Shown piece by piece: positions 47,427 through 58,724 of a DNA stretch of 64,000 nucleotides; position 1 is the first letter of the stretch, and the number at the start of each line of letters is the position of its first letter. The translations under genes and the position numbers were made by a program. Where the stretch lies: assembly GCA_016858145.1 (NCBI GenBank), contig JAEHOE010000031.1:868001-932000 (forward strand), in the 5' to 3' direction. A model generated the notes under the pieces. That model was not told the origin of the DNA and made no database searches. It saw only the letters and a program-made list of their open reading frames with translations. The stretch is from Edaphochlamys debaryana. Taxonomy: Eukaryota > Chlorophyta > Chlorophyceae > Chlamydomonadales.

Positions 47427-48960
47427 TCACCCGTTAGTGGCGAAGTTGACGTGGTTGGGGTCAGCAAGGTGGGCAGCCAGGTTGTCCATGGGGCCCTTGC
47501 CTGAACGGTCGAGGGGAGATCACGAAGGGACACTTAGCGAGACGATTCAAGAAGAAGGACCCCGATAATCGACATCATGGCAGCCGAGTGACCTCAGCGA
47601 CCCCATCCCAGCGATGGACCCACCGGTGGCGGCGTACTGGGCGGCAAAGCCCAGGTTGGCGATCTGCACGGGGAAAACGAGGCAGGCCGTGATGAGCATC
47701 TGCCCAGCGCTTGAACGACGCAGCTTTGCGGCCCTGGCCCATGCCATTATCAACAAGCGATCCACCACGATGCCCCAGGAAGCTGCGCCCCGCTCCGCTG
47801 CTCACCATCGCCAGGCGGCCGTTGCGGATCTCCGACCACTTGTAGCGCTCGTACATGGCGGGGGAGCCGCGGGCCAGGCCCAGGAAGTCGAACCAGGGGC
47901 CTGCAGATTGGGCAACCAGAGGTGTCAGCAGTAAGGCAGCTGAACAGAAGGTCAGGCAGGTCTGTGCAATCTTGGCTCCTGAAGGCACGCTTCTCCTGCC
48001 CGGCGCGGCCGAGCCCCGACGCACCGCCGGGGTAGCCGTTCTCAGTGCCCTTGAGCTCAGTGGTGAAGCCCAGGAACGAGCCGTCGCCCTGGCTGCCCGG
48101 GGCGAAGTAGTCGTACCAGCGCTTCATCTGCGAGGCCGAGGGAGAGGCTAGGGTCAGAGGACGTAGAGCAGTAGCTGGAAGGGGGCTGGGGTGGCTGACT
48201 GGCTCCTGACAGGGCCCCAGCCAAGGCCTGATCAGGGCATCTGCGCACTTAGATCGCTCAAATACAAGCTCTGGAAGGACTCGGCCGATTGCAGAAGACG
48301 CCGGGCCCGCGAGAGCGACCAATCACCAAGTAGCCGACGCGCTCACCTCGACCCAGCCCATCAGGAGGTGCATGGTAACGACCAGGGTCCCGAAGTCGAT
48401 GTTGTTCTTCTCAACAACGACCTTGCCGGCCTCGTACCACTCAGGGAAGCCCAGGCCGACCTTGTTGCCAATGGAGGTCAGCATGATGCCGGCAGCGCCG
48501 AGCATGGCCCAGCGGCAGTGGATGAGCTCAGCCTGGACCATCCTGCGCGATAGAACGCGCGGGAGGACAGGCGTTGGCGACCGCGACTTCGCTCATCCCA
48601 CCTATCGACTTGCGCGAGAGCGAATTCCAGCATCAGCGATCGTCTCCAGCAGTCGCCCCTGCTGCCCAGTGTTCGTGACCAGTCTCTAGAGGGAGCTGGT
48701 CGGGCCTGCGCGCCTGCTGCGCTGCGCCAGACGCCCATCAGCTTGCACGATTCCTACCAGCGGCGGGTCTCCTCCTCCGCGGCCAGATAGAGCGGGTCGA
48801 AGCCGAAGTCGCCGGGCAGAGTGCCATCCAGGTGAGCCGGAGGCGGGTTGCCGGGGAACCAGAGCTCGCGGCTGGCCGCCTGGGCGCGGACAACGCGCGT
48901 GGTGCGCGGGGACTGGCGAGTCAGGCCGAAGGCCTTGCGCTGCATCATCATGGCGGCCAT
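47427..48960 (-). CDS. LHCA: Light-harvesting chlorophyll a/b-binding protein of photosystem I (LHCA)
   Basis: Peripheral antenna protein of photosystem I in the thylakoid membrane. Six exons, 236 aa: 48960-48758, 48542-48347, 48127-48025, 47900-47806, 47663-47624, 47500-47427. A plastid transit peptide ([19 protein letters not shown]) ends near VVRAQA. The mature part begins [18 protein letters not shown] and GDFGFDPL. Helix B/A chlorophyll-ligand motifs are [14 protein letters not shown] and EIRNGRLAM. The C-terminus is [18 protein letters not shown]. An alternative acceptor 36 nt upstream of exon 5 would add 12 in-frame residues after RLAM, but the chosen site has the better pyrimidine tract and fits the family. 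The exact LHCA isoform could not be assigned. Its 5' end is duplicated in inverted orientation at 50.4 kb. Confidence 0.93.
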
Positions 48961-49016
48961 GGTGCCTGTTGTGTGCGCGAAGTGACTTCAAGCGGAGCTG
49001 CCTGGAGTAGCCGCGC
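48719..49016 (-). repeat. Inverted-repeat arm 1 (LHCA leader, exon 1, start of intron 1)
   Basis: These 298 bp match 50378-50687 in opposite orientation with a few substitutions. The copy has one 15-bp insertion and one 3-bp deletion, which exactly account for the length difference of 12 bp. Confidence 0.9.
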
Positions 49017-50377
49017 CAGCGAGCAAGTCGCCCAGCAAGTCGACCCCGCAGCGCAGATGGCATTGCCGTACGGCAGGAAGATCTCCCATTTGCACTGCTC
49101 TCGCTCCGCTCGTTGCGCCTCTGTGGACCGGAGGACTTACAGCACTCGAGCGAGTGCTTAGGCGGGCGCTGAGCGGCAGCACGGAGGCCGGCGCGGGTTG
49201 CTCGCAACGAGCGATCAATAAAGCCCCAGCGCCGTGGCGCTGGTCCTAGTAACTGCGCACCGCGCAGCATATTAGGTGCTGTGGCGCGTGTCAATTCAGC
49301 TGCTCGCCTGTGTGCGTTCGCTCGACCCCGGGGTCACATGCCGAGCGAGACCCTTCTCCCATGACCAAGACGTCACCTGCTGCAGCGAGCGAGAGCCACG
49401 CACAAGTGCTAGCAATGCAGTGCCGGTTTGGGAAAACATCGGGGGTTCTCGTCTGGTGAATCAGACAGCGGCGGGGACGAGGGAAAGGGTTGCATTGTCG
49501 GGGTCACCCCCGGGGAGCGCGGCATTGCGACACGGTCTGCCACGGTATACCCAAAGGCAGGAATACAAGAGCAGCCTCATCAGTACTAGCGGCATGATCG
49601 CGCTGGAGGGTGCAGCGTTTGAGTGCCACAGGCCGGCGGGTGTGTTATGTATCGCCGTAGCTGCAGCGGCTGGCGTGCTGAGCAGTTCGCCCGTGCTCAT
49701 GCTTCGCCAAACTGTCTGCGCCCTGGGATGCAACATGCGCTGGGGAGGTGGCATCACGGCCCGTACGGCCGTACGGAAGTTCGCGGTGGGTGCCTGGAGC
49801 TGACAGAGGGAGGCGTTCAACCGAAGTCCTACTGTTGGCCATGCCGTCCTAGCCGCCCTTTGCAAGGGGGACAAGGCACGCGCGTGCACACCACGGGGCA
49901 TGACTTCTGGTGCGCGGCGCTCTGGTGACGTGGCGGAGGGCGGCAGGGCGGCAGCCGGTGAGCCCCGGTGCTTGATCCGCGGCCCTGCCCTCATGAAGTG
50001 CCCCGTCTGCCTCTGCGGTTGGCGCGAGATGAAAGTGATGCCCGGGGAACAGGCGGCCAGGCTCTGGGGCTTCTGTCTGAGTGGGAGTAGACTCAGCAAC
50101 AAGCGGCATGCAAGACTTAAGCTTGACATGTGCTTACTCTTGTGCCCCCTTCTCCTGCCCATACCCTGGCCGCCCGCGGCGAGCCAGGCATCTGCGGGTC
50201 TATGCGGTGCTGATTGTGAAGGACCATGCGGTACGGCTGGGCCCGAACGTTCGATGAGCGCTCAGGGCTCTCTGCCTCTGATGCAGACAGCCAGGGCGGT
50301 GCTTTCGTCCAAGACGGTGCCCCAAAGAAGGGCTCTCGCGTCTTCCTGCCTGTGCTTGGCGTTGGCGTCTGTGCGTC
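48961..50377. other. LHCA upstream region
   Basis: It holds the LHCA promoter (minus strand). The first 56 bp (48961-49016) belong to the inverted duplication. No additional gene was recognised. Open frames across 49276-50162 have no protein signature. Confidence 0.4.
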
Positions 50378-50687
50378 GCGCGGCTACTCCAGGCAGCTCC
50401 GCTTGAAGTCACTTCGCGCACACAACAGGCACCATGGCCGCCATGATGATGCAGCGCAAGGGCTTCGGCCTGATTCGCCAGTCCCCGCGCACCACGCGCG
50501 TTGTCCGCGCCCAGGCTGTCCGCGCCCAGGCGGCCAGCCGCGAGCTCTGGTTCCCCGGCAACCCGCCTCCGGCTTACCTGGATGGCACTCTGCCCGGTGA
50601 CTTCGGCTTCGACCCGCTCTAGGCCGCGGAGGAGGAGACCCGGCGCTGGTAGGCATCGTGCAAGCTGATGGGCGCCTGGCGCAGCGC
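50378..50687 (+). pseudogene. LHCA exon-1 pseudogene (inverted copy)
   Basis: It carries the LHCA leader, ATG (50434) and exon 1, and runs into intron 1 past the donor. A 15-bp tandem duplication repeats VRAQA within the transit peptide. A 3-bp deletion turns the Tyr-Leu codons after DFGFDPL into TAG (50620-50622), truncating the frame to 62 codons. No later LHCA exons follow. It faces away from the real gene (head to head, 1.36 kb apart), so the two arms form an inverted repeat of about 300 bp. Confidence 0.92.
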
Positions 50688-50999
50688 CATACCGACCGAA
50701 TTACACTGGACTGCTTGAGCGCAGTATCCCTTCTGCCGTTCTGGCTGCAACAGGCTAACCCCATGACCCATGGCGACTTGTGGTCCAGGCCGTGCCCTCT
50801 TTGCATTCAACCCCATGGCGAGTCACTACAGCGCAGCCCCCGCAACCCTCTCCCTCTCCAGCAACCCCGGATCCCCAGCATGCTCGCAGCCCCTCGCCCC
50901 AACCTCTTTCTCGCTCACTCACGCTCTCTCACGAAATGCTACTTACTCCTGCCTCTCTCACCCCCTGTCGTTCACGCTCCCCCATCCCCCCCCTTCCGC
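50688..50999. other. 3' flank of NDC1-like gene
   Basis: It contains TTACA at 50701-50705, which is TGTAA on the minus strand and a likely poly(A) signal for the NDC1-like gene some 300 bp past its stop. Nothing else was recognised. Confidence 0.4.
50701..50705 (-). terminator. Candidate poly(A) signal (TGTAA on minus strand) for NDC1-like gene
   Basis: Located about 295 bp beyond the stop codon at 51000-51002, and just outside the end of the LHCA pseudogene. Confidence 0.45.
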
Positions 51000-53900
51000 T
51001 TACTGCGGCCGCCCGCCCGCCAAGCTCGCCGCCGCCTCCAGCCCCTGCTTCAGCCAGCTGGCGGCCACGCTCAGCCGCTGCTCGTTGGTGGGCTGGCGGT
51101 ACAGGTAGGCCCCGCGCCTCAGGATCGCCGCCAGCGGCCCCTCCACAGTCACACCACTGTCCGCCCCAACAGCGGCAGCGGGGCCCGCGGCGGAGGCCGG
51201 GGCCGAGGAGCCGAGGCGCACCCCCGCTAGGGACAGCAGGGGGCCCAGGGGCGACTGCGTGACTGCGTCCGCCAGGGGCGCGGGCACGGGCACGGGCAGC
51301 GCCACGGCGGCGTTGGTCTGCCCCAGGGACATCATGGAGCCCAGGTGCTGGTACCTGGGGGGTCGGGTGTGGGGTGTGGGGTGTGGGGAAGGGGAGAGGG
51401 GGGCGGGTGAGGGGGAGGACAAAGGGAAGGGCAAGCGGAGGGCGGCGAACCGGTGCCACCGGCCACCAGTAAGCGGGTGGGGCCGTAGCCCGAGCGCCGC
51501 GCACCTGAAGGGCAGCAGCGGGCGGCCGTTGATGGCGGCCCACATGTTCCACGCAGCGTAGTCGGCCTGCTGGAAGGCCACCTGGGGGGATTGAAAGGCA
51601 GGCAGGCGGCAAGGAGGGGACCACGGGGTAAGCGGGGGCCAGGGTGTCGGGGCCCATAGTCAGGACAGCCACCAAGCCCTCGCCTCAAGCCCATGCCGAA
51701 TTGCACACGAAGCACACCACAGCGTCGGCGGCTGCGGCTGCCACGGCTCACCTGCGCCGTGGCCGGCAGCTGCGGGTGGTGGCCAGGCCCCTCGGTCCGG
51801 GCCACGGCCACGTCGCCCAGAGCAAACACCCGCTCGCTGCCGCGCACCCGCAGCGACGGCTCCTGCGTGGGACGAGAGGGTGCATGGGGCGCAGGCCAGG
51901 GTCGAAAAGAGGGCCAGGGGGCACGTGGGGGGATTCATGCTGGCGGCTGCGACTGCAGGAGTAGTGGTCGCGTGGCGCAGGAATTGCGCGGGTGCACGCT
52001 TGCAGTTCCAGCGAGTTCAAGGGTACGAGGAGGCGGTAGCGACCGCAGAAGTAGCTGGCCCAGGGCACAGGAGGTTCGTGGGCGGCCGCCTGCATGCCCC
52101 ACCTGCTCCGCGCGTCCCACGCTCGCTCAACCACTGCTGCTGCCCCCACCCCGCCACCAGCCACCCCTTCCACTCCCCCCCTCTCCTCCCCGCTCCCCCC
52201 CCCCCGCACCGTGAGCACCGCGCCCCGGTCGTCCGTGGGGAAGGGGAAGCCCCGGCGCGCCTCCTTGGTCGCGGGGCTGCTGCCTGCGGTCCACACCACC
52301 AGGTCGGCGGGCAGCAGGGACTCCTCGGCCTCCGAGAGCGCGGCGGCCAGGGGCGCGGTGGTGAGCACCAGGGTGCAGGCCGTGGGCATCTGCGTGGCGT
52401 CGGGCGCAGAGGCGTCCGCGGGCTCGGGGCCGCGCACCTCGACCACGCGCGTGCCTGGGCGGATCGGGTGGAGAGATGCAGGAGGGGAGTTTGCGGGAGG
52501 AGATTCGGGTAGGGCTGGAGGGACAACTTGGGAGACGCGTTGATCCCAGGTTCACTACTTGAGCTGCCCTCCGCTCTCCCTCCTCCCTGCCCCGTGATAC
52601 ACACCCGGCCGATATCTACTCCGTTCGTCCCCCCTACCCTCCCACCCCGCCCTCCCACCCCCAGCCCCGCCCCACCCGTCTCCAGGCGCACGCCCAGGTC
52701 AGCCAGGGCCTTGTTGGCCGCCTCCCGCTGCCCGGGGGGGCAGCCCTCCATGATCTCCGCCCCGGGCGTCACCAGGCGCACCGACACGTTGCCGCCGCGC
52801 TGCCGGCAGCGCTCCCCCAGCACGGCCGCCAGCTCCACGCCCGCGTAGCCCCCGCCCACAACCACAACGGTGCCGGCGGCGCCAGAGTCCGCCAGGAGGT
52901 CCAGGGAGCCCTTGACCTGGACGGGGGTGCGGGTGCGGGTGCGGAAGATTCGGGGTACGGTGGGGTGGGGATGTGGCGCGTGGGCCGCGGGCGCTCTGCG
53001 ACCAATGAGAGCTCCGGGCAGGGCCTCAACTTGACAACACGCCTCAACCCCATGTTATCCCGTGCTGCTGCTCCGGTTTCCCCGCAGCCTGTGCCCAACC
53101 CAACCCCCGTGACCCCGGCCCCACCCGCAGAGCATCCTCGTCGGAGTTGAAAGGCACCGCCCACTGCCGTACGCCCGGCACGCCACGGCTGTCCGGCTGC
53201 GAGCCCAGCGCCACCAGCAGGTAGTCGTACGGCAGGGACGAGCCATCTGACAGCATCACGTGGCCCGCGGCGGGGGGCTCATCCGGGGCGGAGGTGGAGG
53301 CTCCCCCGGGGGCAGTGGTCTCCACGGAGCTCACCTGGGCCTGCAGGGGTGTGTGCCAAGGGTGGGAAGGAGCCAGGGGTGGCTGTCTGCCAAGCCCGTC
53401 GGGGCGCAGGGGGATGGGAGAGCCAAGAGGGATGCCTGCGGCCCCCGCGCAACCCGCGTGCTGCCCATGCGACCACGTGCTGCCCACACCCGACCTAGCC
53501 CCAACCCCGAACCCTCCGGCACGCGCCTGCACGAAGCGCACGGGGTAGGGCGCCAGCAGCTGCGCGAAGGGCGGCGCCACCTCCTCTGCGGTGGCCGTGC
53601 CCCCGATCAGCTCGTACAGCAGCGGCTTGAACACGAACCGCTCCGACTGGTCCACCAGCGTCACCTAGGGGTGGCGGGGGGGGGAGGGGAAGAGGCGAGC
53701 TGGGTGAGCGGCGACCAGGCACCAGCCACGTACGGGTAGGGAGATGAGGCTGCCTCACATCCGTGTGGAATGTCAGGTTTGGGGGGGCCGGAGCTGCAAC
53801 ACCAACACTGGCAAGCTACTGAACACAACCGCCATTCGCCAAAACCCCAGCCATCCCACGCACAGCCGTGGCCTCCGCGGCTAACCCGGCTGCACTCAGC

Positions 53901-54531
53901 CGCCTGTGCTCGGCAGCATCCTTGCCCCTGGCCCCCACCCCCATCCCATCCGTCGGTCCCTACCTGCGGCTTCTTGCCCTTCGGCCACATCAGTTGGTCC
54001 AGACGCACGGCCGCGTAGAGGCCGCCGAAGCCCCCACCCAGCACCACCACACGGGGCGCGTGGGCCGTGGCGGAAGAGGACGCGGACGAGGTGGCGCCTG
54101 CAGGGATCCGGGAGGGGAAGGTATGGTGAGGGAGGCAGGCCGTGCGGGGCCGTGTGGGGAAGACCCTAGAGGTGCGGGGTGAGGGCGAGGCGAAGGAGGG
54201 AAGGGGCGTGGTGGCCACAGGCGCAGTCCACACGCACCTTGCGTCGACGTGGCCCGCACAGCGGTAGAGCGACCCGAGCGGGAAGCGCCCCACAGCATGT
54301 TAACGCCCGACCAGTCGCCTGAAGACGAGGAACAGGGGCGGGGTGATGGAGCTCCGCGCCAGTCGCAACCGCGCGACGACGATTGGTTGCCCACTCACCG
54401 AGAGCGCGGCCCAGGCCCAGCCGCTGCATCGTGGCGAGCTGTCGGCAGGCAGTCGGATTCATACGCGTGGCACGGGAGGACCGCGCCGCTGCAGAAGAGC
54501 TACGCGAGCCCAGCGATGGGTTGAGAAGCAT
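51000..54531 (-). CDS. NDC1: Type-II NAD(P)H dehydrogenase, NDC1-like (plastid)
   Basis: Single-polypeptide FAD enzyme passing electrons from NAD(P)H to quinone. Plant NDC1 acts in plastids and plastoglobules on prenylquinones. Ten exons, 576 aa: 54531-54399, 54318-54238, 54097-53964, 53664-53527, 53340-53125, 52916-52676, 52454-52210, 51862-51752, 51581-51505, 51354-51000. An Arg/Ser-rich transit peptide is followed by the FAD-binding motif VVVLGGGFGGLYAAVRL (about residue 85-100). The NDC1-typical WPKGKKPQVTLVDQSERFVF and KPLLYELIGGTA follow, then the NAD(P)H-binding VVVVGGGYAGVELAAV (about 250), RVFALGD, and a C-terminal LPFRYQHLGSMMSLG. The start is the first ATG after an in-frame stop. 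ATG 54462 is a downstream alternative. The intron after exon 4 requires a non-canonical GC donor and is the least secure junction. Confidence 0.9.
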
Positions 54532-54755
54532 CGGAGCCAGGGATGCCCCGCAAACGCCAGCGTCCAAAGTCTAGTACTGCAGCTAACGTAATGCAGCTAC
54601 TTGTTTTGATACAGGCTGTAGAGCAAGGGCAAGTTGACCAGCCTGCATGCGGGTCGCCGGTGCACCGAAGCCCAACACCCAACACTCCCCGCAGTCCGGA
54701 CACACAGCTTACGCTCACACGCTCAATCGTAGCTCGTGTAGACAGTGCACCCGTC
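54532..54755. promoter_or_regulatory. Bidirectional promoter between NDC1-like gene and cytochrome c6A
   Basis: Only 224 bp separate the two divergent start codons, so both promoters and leaders overlap here. No clear TATA box was seen. Shared regulation of the two plastid redox genes is an inference from spacing. Confidence 0.6.
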
Positions 54756-56107
54756 ATGGCCACGCTCCAGCACTCGCGCTCGTCTCTGTCCGGGACCAGC
54801 CGGGTAGGTCAAACTCGTATGCTACGGGTTCAGCAGAAAAGCTGGGTTGAAACCCCTCGAAATCCCCTGCGCATTGAGGCTCCTCGCTAAAATGCTCCCC
54901 ATGCACACATTTGCAGCCGACTGCCAGGCCAGCGCGCCTGAACAGGGCCCAAGTGGCGATCTGCCGGGCGGGTGCGTCGCGTCAAGGTGAGCGGAGGGTA
55001 GCATGCCCATACCAGGCCCCAGTCTCGTGTATCCAACTTGCCACGTCCCACACCCCTCGTGTGGGCCCCGCAGATGCCCCCGCCGAGGCCGCTCCGCGGG
55101 CCTTTGCCTCCGCCCTCGCGGCTGGCGCGGTCGCCGTAGCAATGCTGGCAGCGCCCGCGCCACCCGCTGCCTTCGCTGCGACAGTTCAGGACACCTTCAC
55201 TATGAAGTGCGCAGGTGCGCGGGAGGGCCTGCCCCTCACGACCTCATAACTGCCCGGGCGTACGCACAGAAAGCTGCATGCCTGGCCCGCACCCAGGGTC
55301 CCATTAAGACATCAGTCACGAGGCACTAACATGATTCTCGGAAACACTCGTGCAGGGTGCCACATGGGAGGCGGCAACGTGCAGGCGGCGGGCGCGACGC
55401 TCTTCCCGGAGGGTGAGCGGGCCGGGGGAAACGGCTGCGTCGCCGGCAGGGCTCGGGCCCCTCCCTCGGCCACGGATAGCTGGTATCGAGGGCCGGGCAG
55501 CCGCTGCACCCCACCACAAACAGCATGACAGTCTTCCTCGCTCCGCAGTCCGCACCCCTCTCCCCAACCCACATCGCGTGCCCCGCCCTGCCCTCCTCCC
55601 CTCCTCGGTCCCCCCTTCGCCGCCCCAGACCTGGCCCGCAACGGTGTGGACTCCCCCGAGGCGCTGTTCAAGATCATCTATTCGGGCAAGGGCCGCATGC
55701 CCGGGTTCGGGACGGAGTGCGCACCGCGGGTGGGTGCCCAGGGGCAGAGAGCTGCGTGCACCCTGCTGCTGCTGGGAGGGCGTGCTAGGTGGCAGGCGCC
55801 CTGGCGCGCCCGGGGGCGAACCGGAACTGGCTTGGCCCCAAGCGAATGCGGCTGGAAGCTGGTTGGATTGGGGCATCAAGGCATGATACTGGCTGGCAGG
55901 ACTCCGGGGTCTCAGGGTCTTGGGTTGGTGGCGCCTTGCATGCTGGCTTGTGCCGGTAAAGCGGTAACGCAGTGCTGAACCTCCCATGCCTTGCGCTTCC
56001 TTGCCCCCATTCACCCCCAGGGCGCCTGCACGTTTGGCCCCCGGCTAAGCGATGAGGAGATCACGGACCTGGTGGCGTTCGTGCAGCAGCGGGCGGCGGA
56101 GGGGTAG
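54756..56107 (+). CDS. Cytochrome c6A (thylakoid-lumen c-type cytochrome)
   Basis: Six exons, 167 aa: 54756-54803, 54917-54986, 55074-55214, 55356-55412, 55629-55729, 56021-56107. A bipartite targeting sequence is visible: a basic stromal transit part (ATLQHSRSSLSGTSR, PTARPARLNRAQVAICRAGA) and a hydrophobic lumen signal ending PAAFA before TVQDTFTMKCAG. Haem attachment is CAGCH (about residues 84-88), split by an intron in the Gly codon. GKGRMPGFG carries the axial Met. The insert TECAPRGACTFGPRLSDEEI, with two cysteines, is the hallmark of c6A and separates it from photosynthetic c6. The position equivalent to the key Gln of c6 reads Ile by my alignment. The reported low potential of c6A points to a thiol or regulatory role, not plastocyanin replacement. 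Confidence 0.93.
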
Positions 56108-56934
56108 AAGCAGTAGGGGCCGAGGGCCAGCGGCGGGGGCCGGGATTGGACCGGGTGCACTGCACCTTATACGGGGGCGGCAGGCAGCGGTGAGGGGGAG
56201 CCGAGGGCTGGGAGAGCCGCGGCATCGAAGCTTGGGAGGAGGAGTCAGGGGGAAGAGCGGGGCTTGGAGGACTGCGGGCGGGCGCTCTGCTCACAGACGA
56301 AGGGTCTGCGGTGGATGGTGTAGCTGAAGGGGCTTAGGCAGAGTCACCCAAGCCCGCAGGGGAGACAGCCAGAAGAGATGGTGTTAAGATCACAAGTACT
56401 CGGATGTCTTGGCGCAGAGCTACTCGGATATGTTCGATTGGGACCAAGGAGTGAGCGAGGTGGCGGCCGGGAAGCGCGGGGACCCTCAGCTGAATCGTGC
56501 CGCGCGATGGTGCATACTGCGTGTCCCCGCTCCGTGTCAGTCTGTACCGAAGGCCAATTTCTATTGCCATTATGATCACTGTCTTTGTATTAGGCTCAAC
56601 ATTCCTACGGCGTAGCTCAAGCAGTCCGCAGTTGCCACGGATTGCGGTCCATCAGTCGCGACGAGCGGACGTAGCTGCACTCTCCGCCATCGGACGCCTA
56701 TATACATCAGAGTCACTGTGCTTATCCCGGCCGAAAGCCCCCGCGCCCTCCACGGATTCCATTCCTAACCAGGGAACAGCACGGTTCCGGGGATAGGACT
56801 GCTGCCCCCGCGGGTTCGCCCGCTTGCCTGACGGGACTGCCCCCGCCGCCCAGCCTAGTGGCCTGAGTTCCCCAGCACACCGCCCCCGACCTTCCCCCAC
56901 TGATTGGCGGGCAGCTTGAGACTGGAGTTCCTCC
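56108..56934. other. Intergenic region with dispersed repeat
   Basis: It lies downstream of cytochrome c6A and upstream of the methyltransferase. 56783-56846 matches the repeat at 33091-33154. No gene was recognised. Confidence 0.45.
56783..56846. repeat. Copy of dispersed repeat (partner of 33091-33154)
   Basis: Sixty-four bp shared with about two mismatches, starting GGTTCCGGGGATAGGACTGC. The two sites are 23.7 kb apart, with no similarity noticed on either side of the match. Confidence 0.8.
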
Positions 56935-58724
56935 ATGCAGCGGGAGGAGGTGGCGGTGCGCGTGGGCTCCTTCACCGTCCGCCTGCTCCAGAGGCCCCCA
57001 GGGGTGGGTGCACAGCTGCACCCAGGGCGGTTGCCGGGATTGGACTAGAGTATGGTCCCACGTCCCACGTGTTCCTGCCTTGGCTGCCCGCCTTCCTCTT
57101 CGCCCCGCCTCCCCCCTCCCCTCCCTCAGGTGGCCCCCAGCCCCGACCGCCATGACCCCACCCCGTGCGACCCCACCACCTCCACCCCAGCCGTAACATC
57201 AGCCCCGGACGCCAGCCCGAGCCCGGCACCGCTCGCCCCCGCGGACTGCCTGCTGGGCTGGGAGCTGTGGCCTGCCGCCACCCTGCTCGCCTCCTTCCTG
57301 GCCTCACCCGCGGGCGCCGCCCTCATCCCCCCCGGCGCCCGGGTGCTGGAGCTGGGCGCGGGGCTGGGCCTGCCGGGCATCGTGGCGGCCCTGGCCGCGG
57401 CCCCCGCGGAGGTGGTGCTGTCGGACCTGCCCCAGGTGTGGAGCTGAGCACCCAGGGAGGAAGAGGGGAGCGGGGATGCGGGAACGCGCCTTCCAATGGA
57501 AATACATGGGAACCTGCCTGCGTTTGGGGTGCTGCTTGCACACCTGCGAGAGGCAGCACTGACACATGATCACAAGCCAGGTGCAAGCCGGGTTGCTTAG
57601 GAAGCCCGAGGCTCGGCCTCACCCCCGGGCCTGCTGGTGGTACCCCTGGCGCAGGCGCTGACGCTGGCTCAGGCCAATGCCGAAGCCAATCGGGTGGCGG
57701 ACCGCTGCCGGGCGGAGCCCCTGGACTGGCGGGACCTGGCAGCGGCCGCAGGAGCAGCGCACCCCGGCTCGGGAAGCCCCGCGCCTGTGGCGGAAGTGGT
57801 GGAGGCGGAGGCGGGGGCGGCTGGACCGGGGGCGGAAGGCAGGGCCTCGCAGCATGGGGACGCAGCTGGGCCCACGTGTCCGCGGGGCGGGGCCCGGCAC
57901 GTGGGGGCGTACGACGTGGTGTTGGCGGCGGGTGAGGGCGGCTGCTGAGGGCAGGAAAGCGGGAAAGCGGGGACGAGTGGATCCTGTACGTTTCTGCCTG
58001 GCGCCCTGCCGTAAGCTAGGCACCCTCCCTGATGCCCTCTCCCCTCCCTCTTGACTACGGCCTTGTTGGCCCCCTCTCCTCACTCTCGCCCTGAACCCCA
58101 GATGTAGTGTACGTGAGCTCCCTGGCCCCGCTGCTTGCCGACGTGGCCGCGGCCGTGTGCCGGCCGGGGGGGCGGGTGGTGGTGGGGCACACGGTCCGCA
58201 AGTCGGTGAGCGCGGGGTCGGGGGCTGGGGTCGGGGGACGGGGCGCTGGTGCGGTGGGCTGGGACGTGTGCCAGCGACCGGCTGGGGTAAGGGAGCCCCG
58301 CCTGGCCGGCCTGGAAGGGGCTGGAGATCAGGCGGAGGTCAGGCAGGGAATGCGGTACCGGTACCGGTGCGGCTTGCTTGACTGCACAATGCGAACCTAT
58401 GTGTCCACTCGCACGCCGTGAGGATGAGGACCGGAGCCCACTGAGCTCCTTCGACTGCCTGTTACCGCTTGCCCTCTGCCCCGACAGGTGTGGCTGGACA
58501 GGGCGACGGGCGAAGTGCGGAGGGACGATCGCGATGAGCCCTGGGATGCCTTTCTAGCGCAGATGACGCAGACGCACGGCTTCAGCGCACGGACAGTGGC
58601 GACGGGGGCGGACCTTGGGGCAGCGGCGGCGGCCGGGGAGCATGGCGAGGAGGACACCGGGAGAGAGGTTGTGTCCACGCAGGCGGCTGACTGCTTCGTG
58701 AGCGTGTTCAAGCGAGGTGGCTGA
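56935..58724 (+). CDS. METTL21/FAM86-type lysine methyltransferase
   Basis: Seven-beta-strand SAM-dependent methyltransferase of the family that methylates lysines of chaperones and translation factors. The substrate here is unknown. Five exons, 330 aa: 56935-57003, 57130-57435, 57655-57931, 58102-58205, 58488-58724. Motifs are LLGWELWPAATLLASFL, the SAM-binding VLELGAGLGLPGIVAAL, VVLSDLPQ (motif II), and YDVVLAADVVYVSSL, which matches the family's D-x-x-x-A-D-x-x-Y signature, followed by GGRVVVGHTVRKS. A Pro/Ala/Ser-rich insert precedes the core (exon 2 start) and an Ala/Gly-rich one lies in exon 3. The short N-terminus has no targeting signal. It is convergent with the hemerythrin gene, with TGTAA at 59137. 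Confidence 0.85.

Noticed and set aside
46821..47504. 227-codon plus-strand open frame overlapping the LHCA 3' end
   Set aside because: It overlaps a well-supported LHCA exon on the other strand and has no protein signature.
47664..47710. Longer LHCA exon 5 adding [12 protein letters not shown]
   Set aside because: The downstream acceptor has a stronger pyrimidine tract and joins RLAM to IANLGF as expected for the LHC helix. Kept only as a possible alternative.
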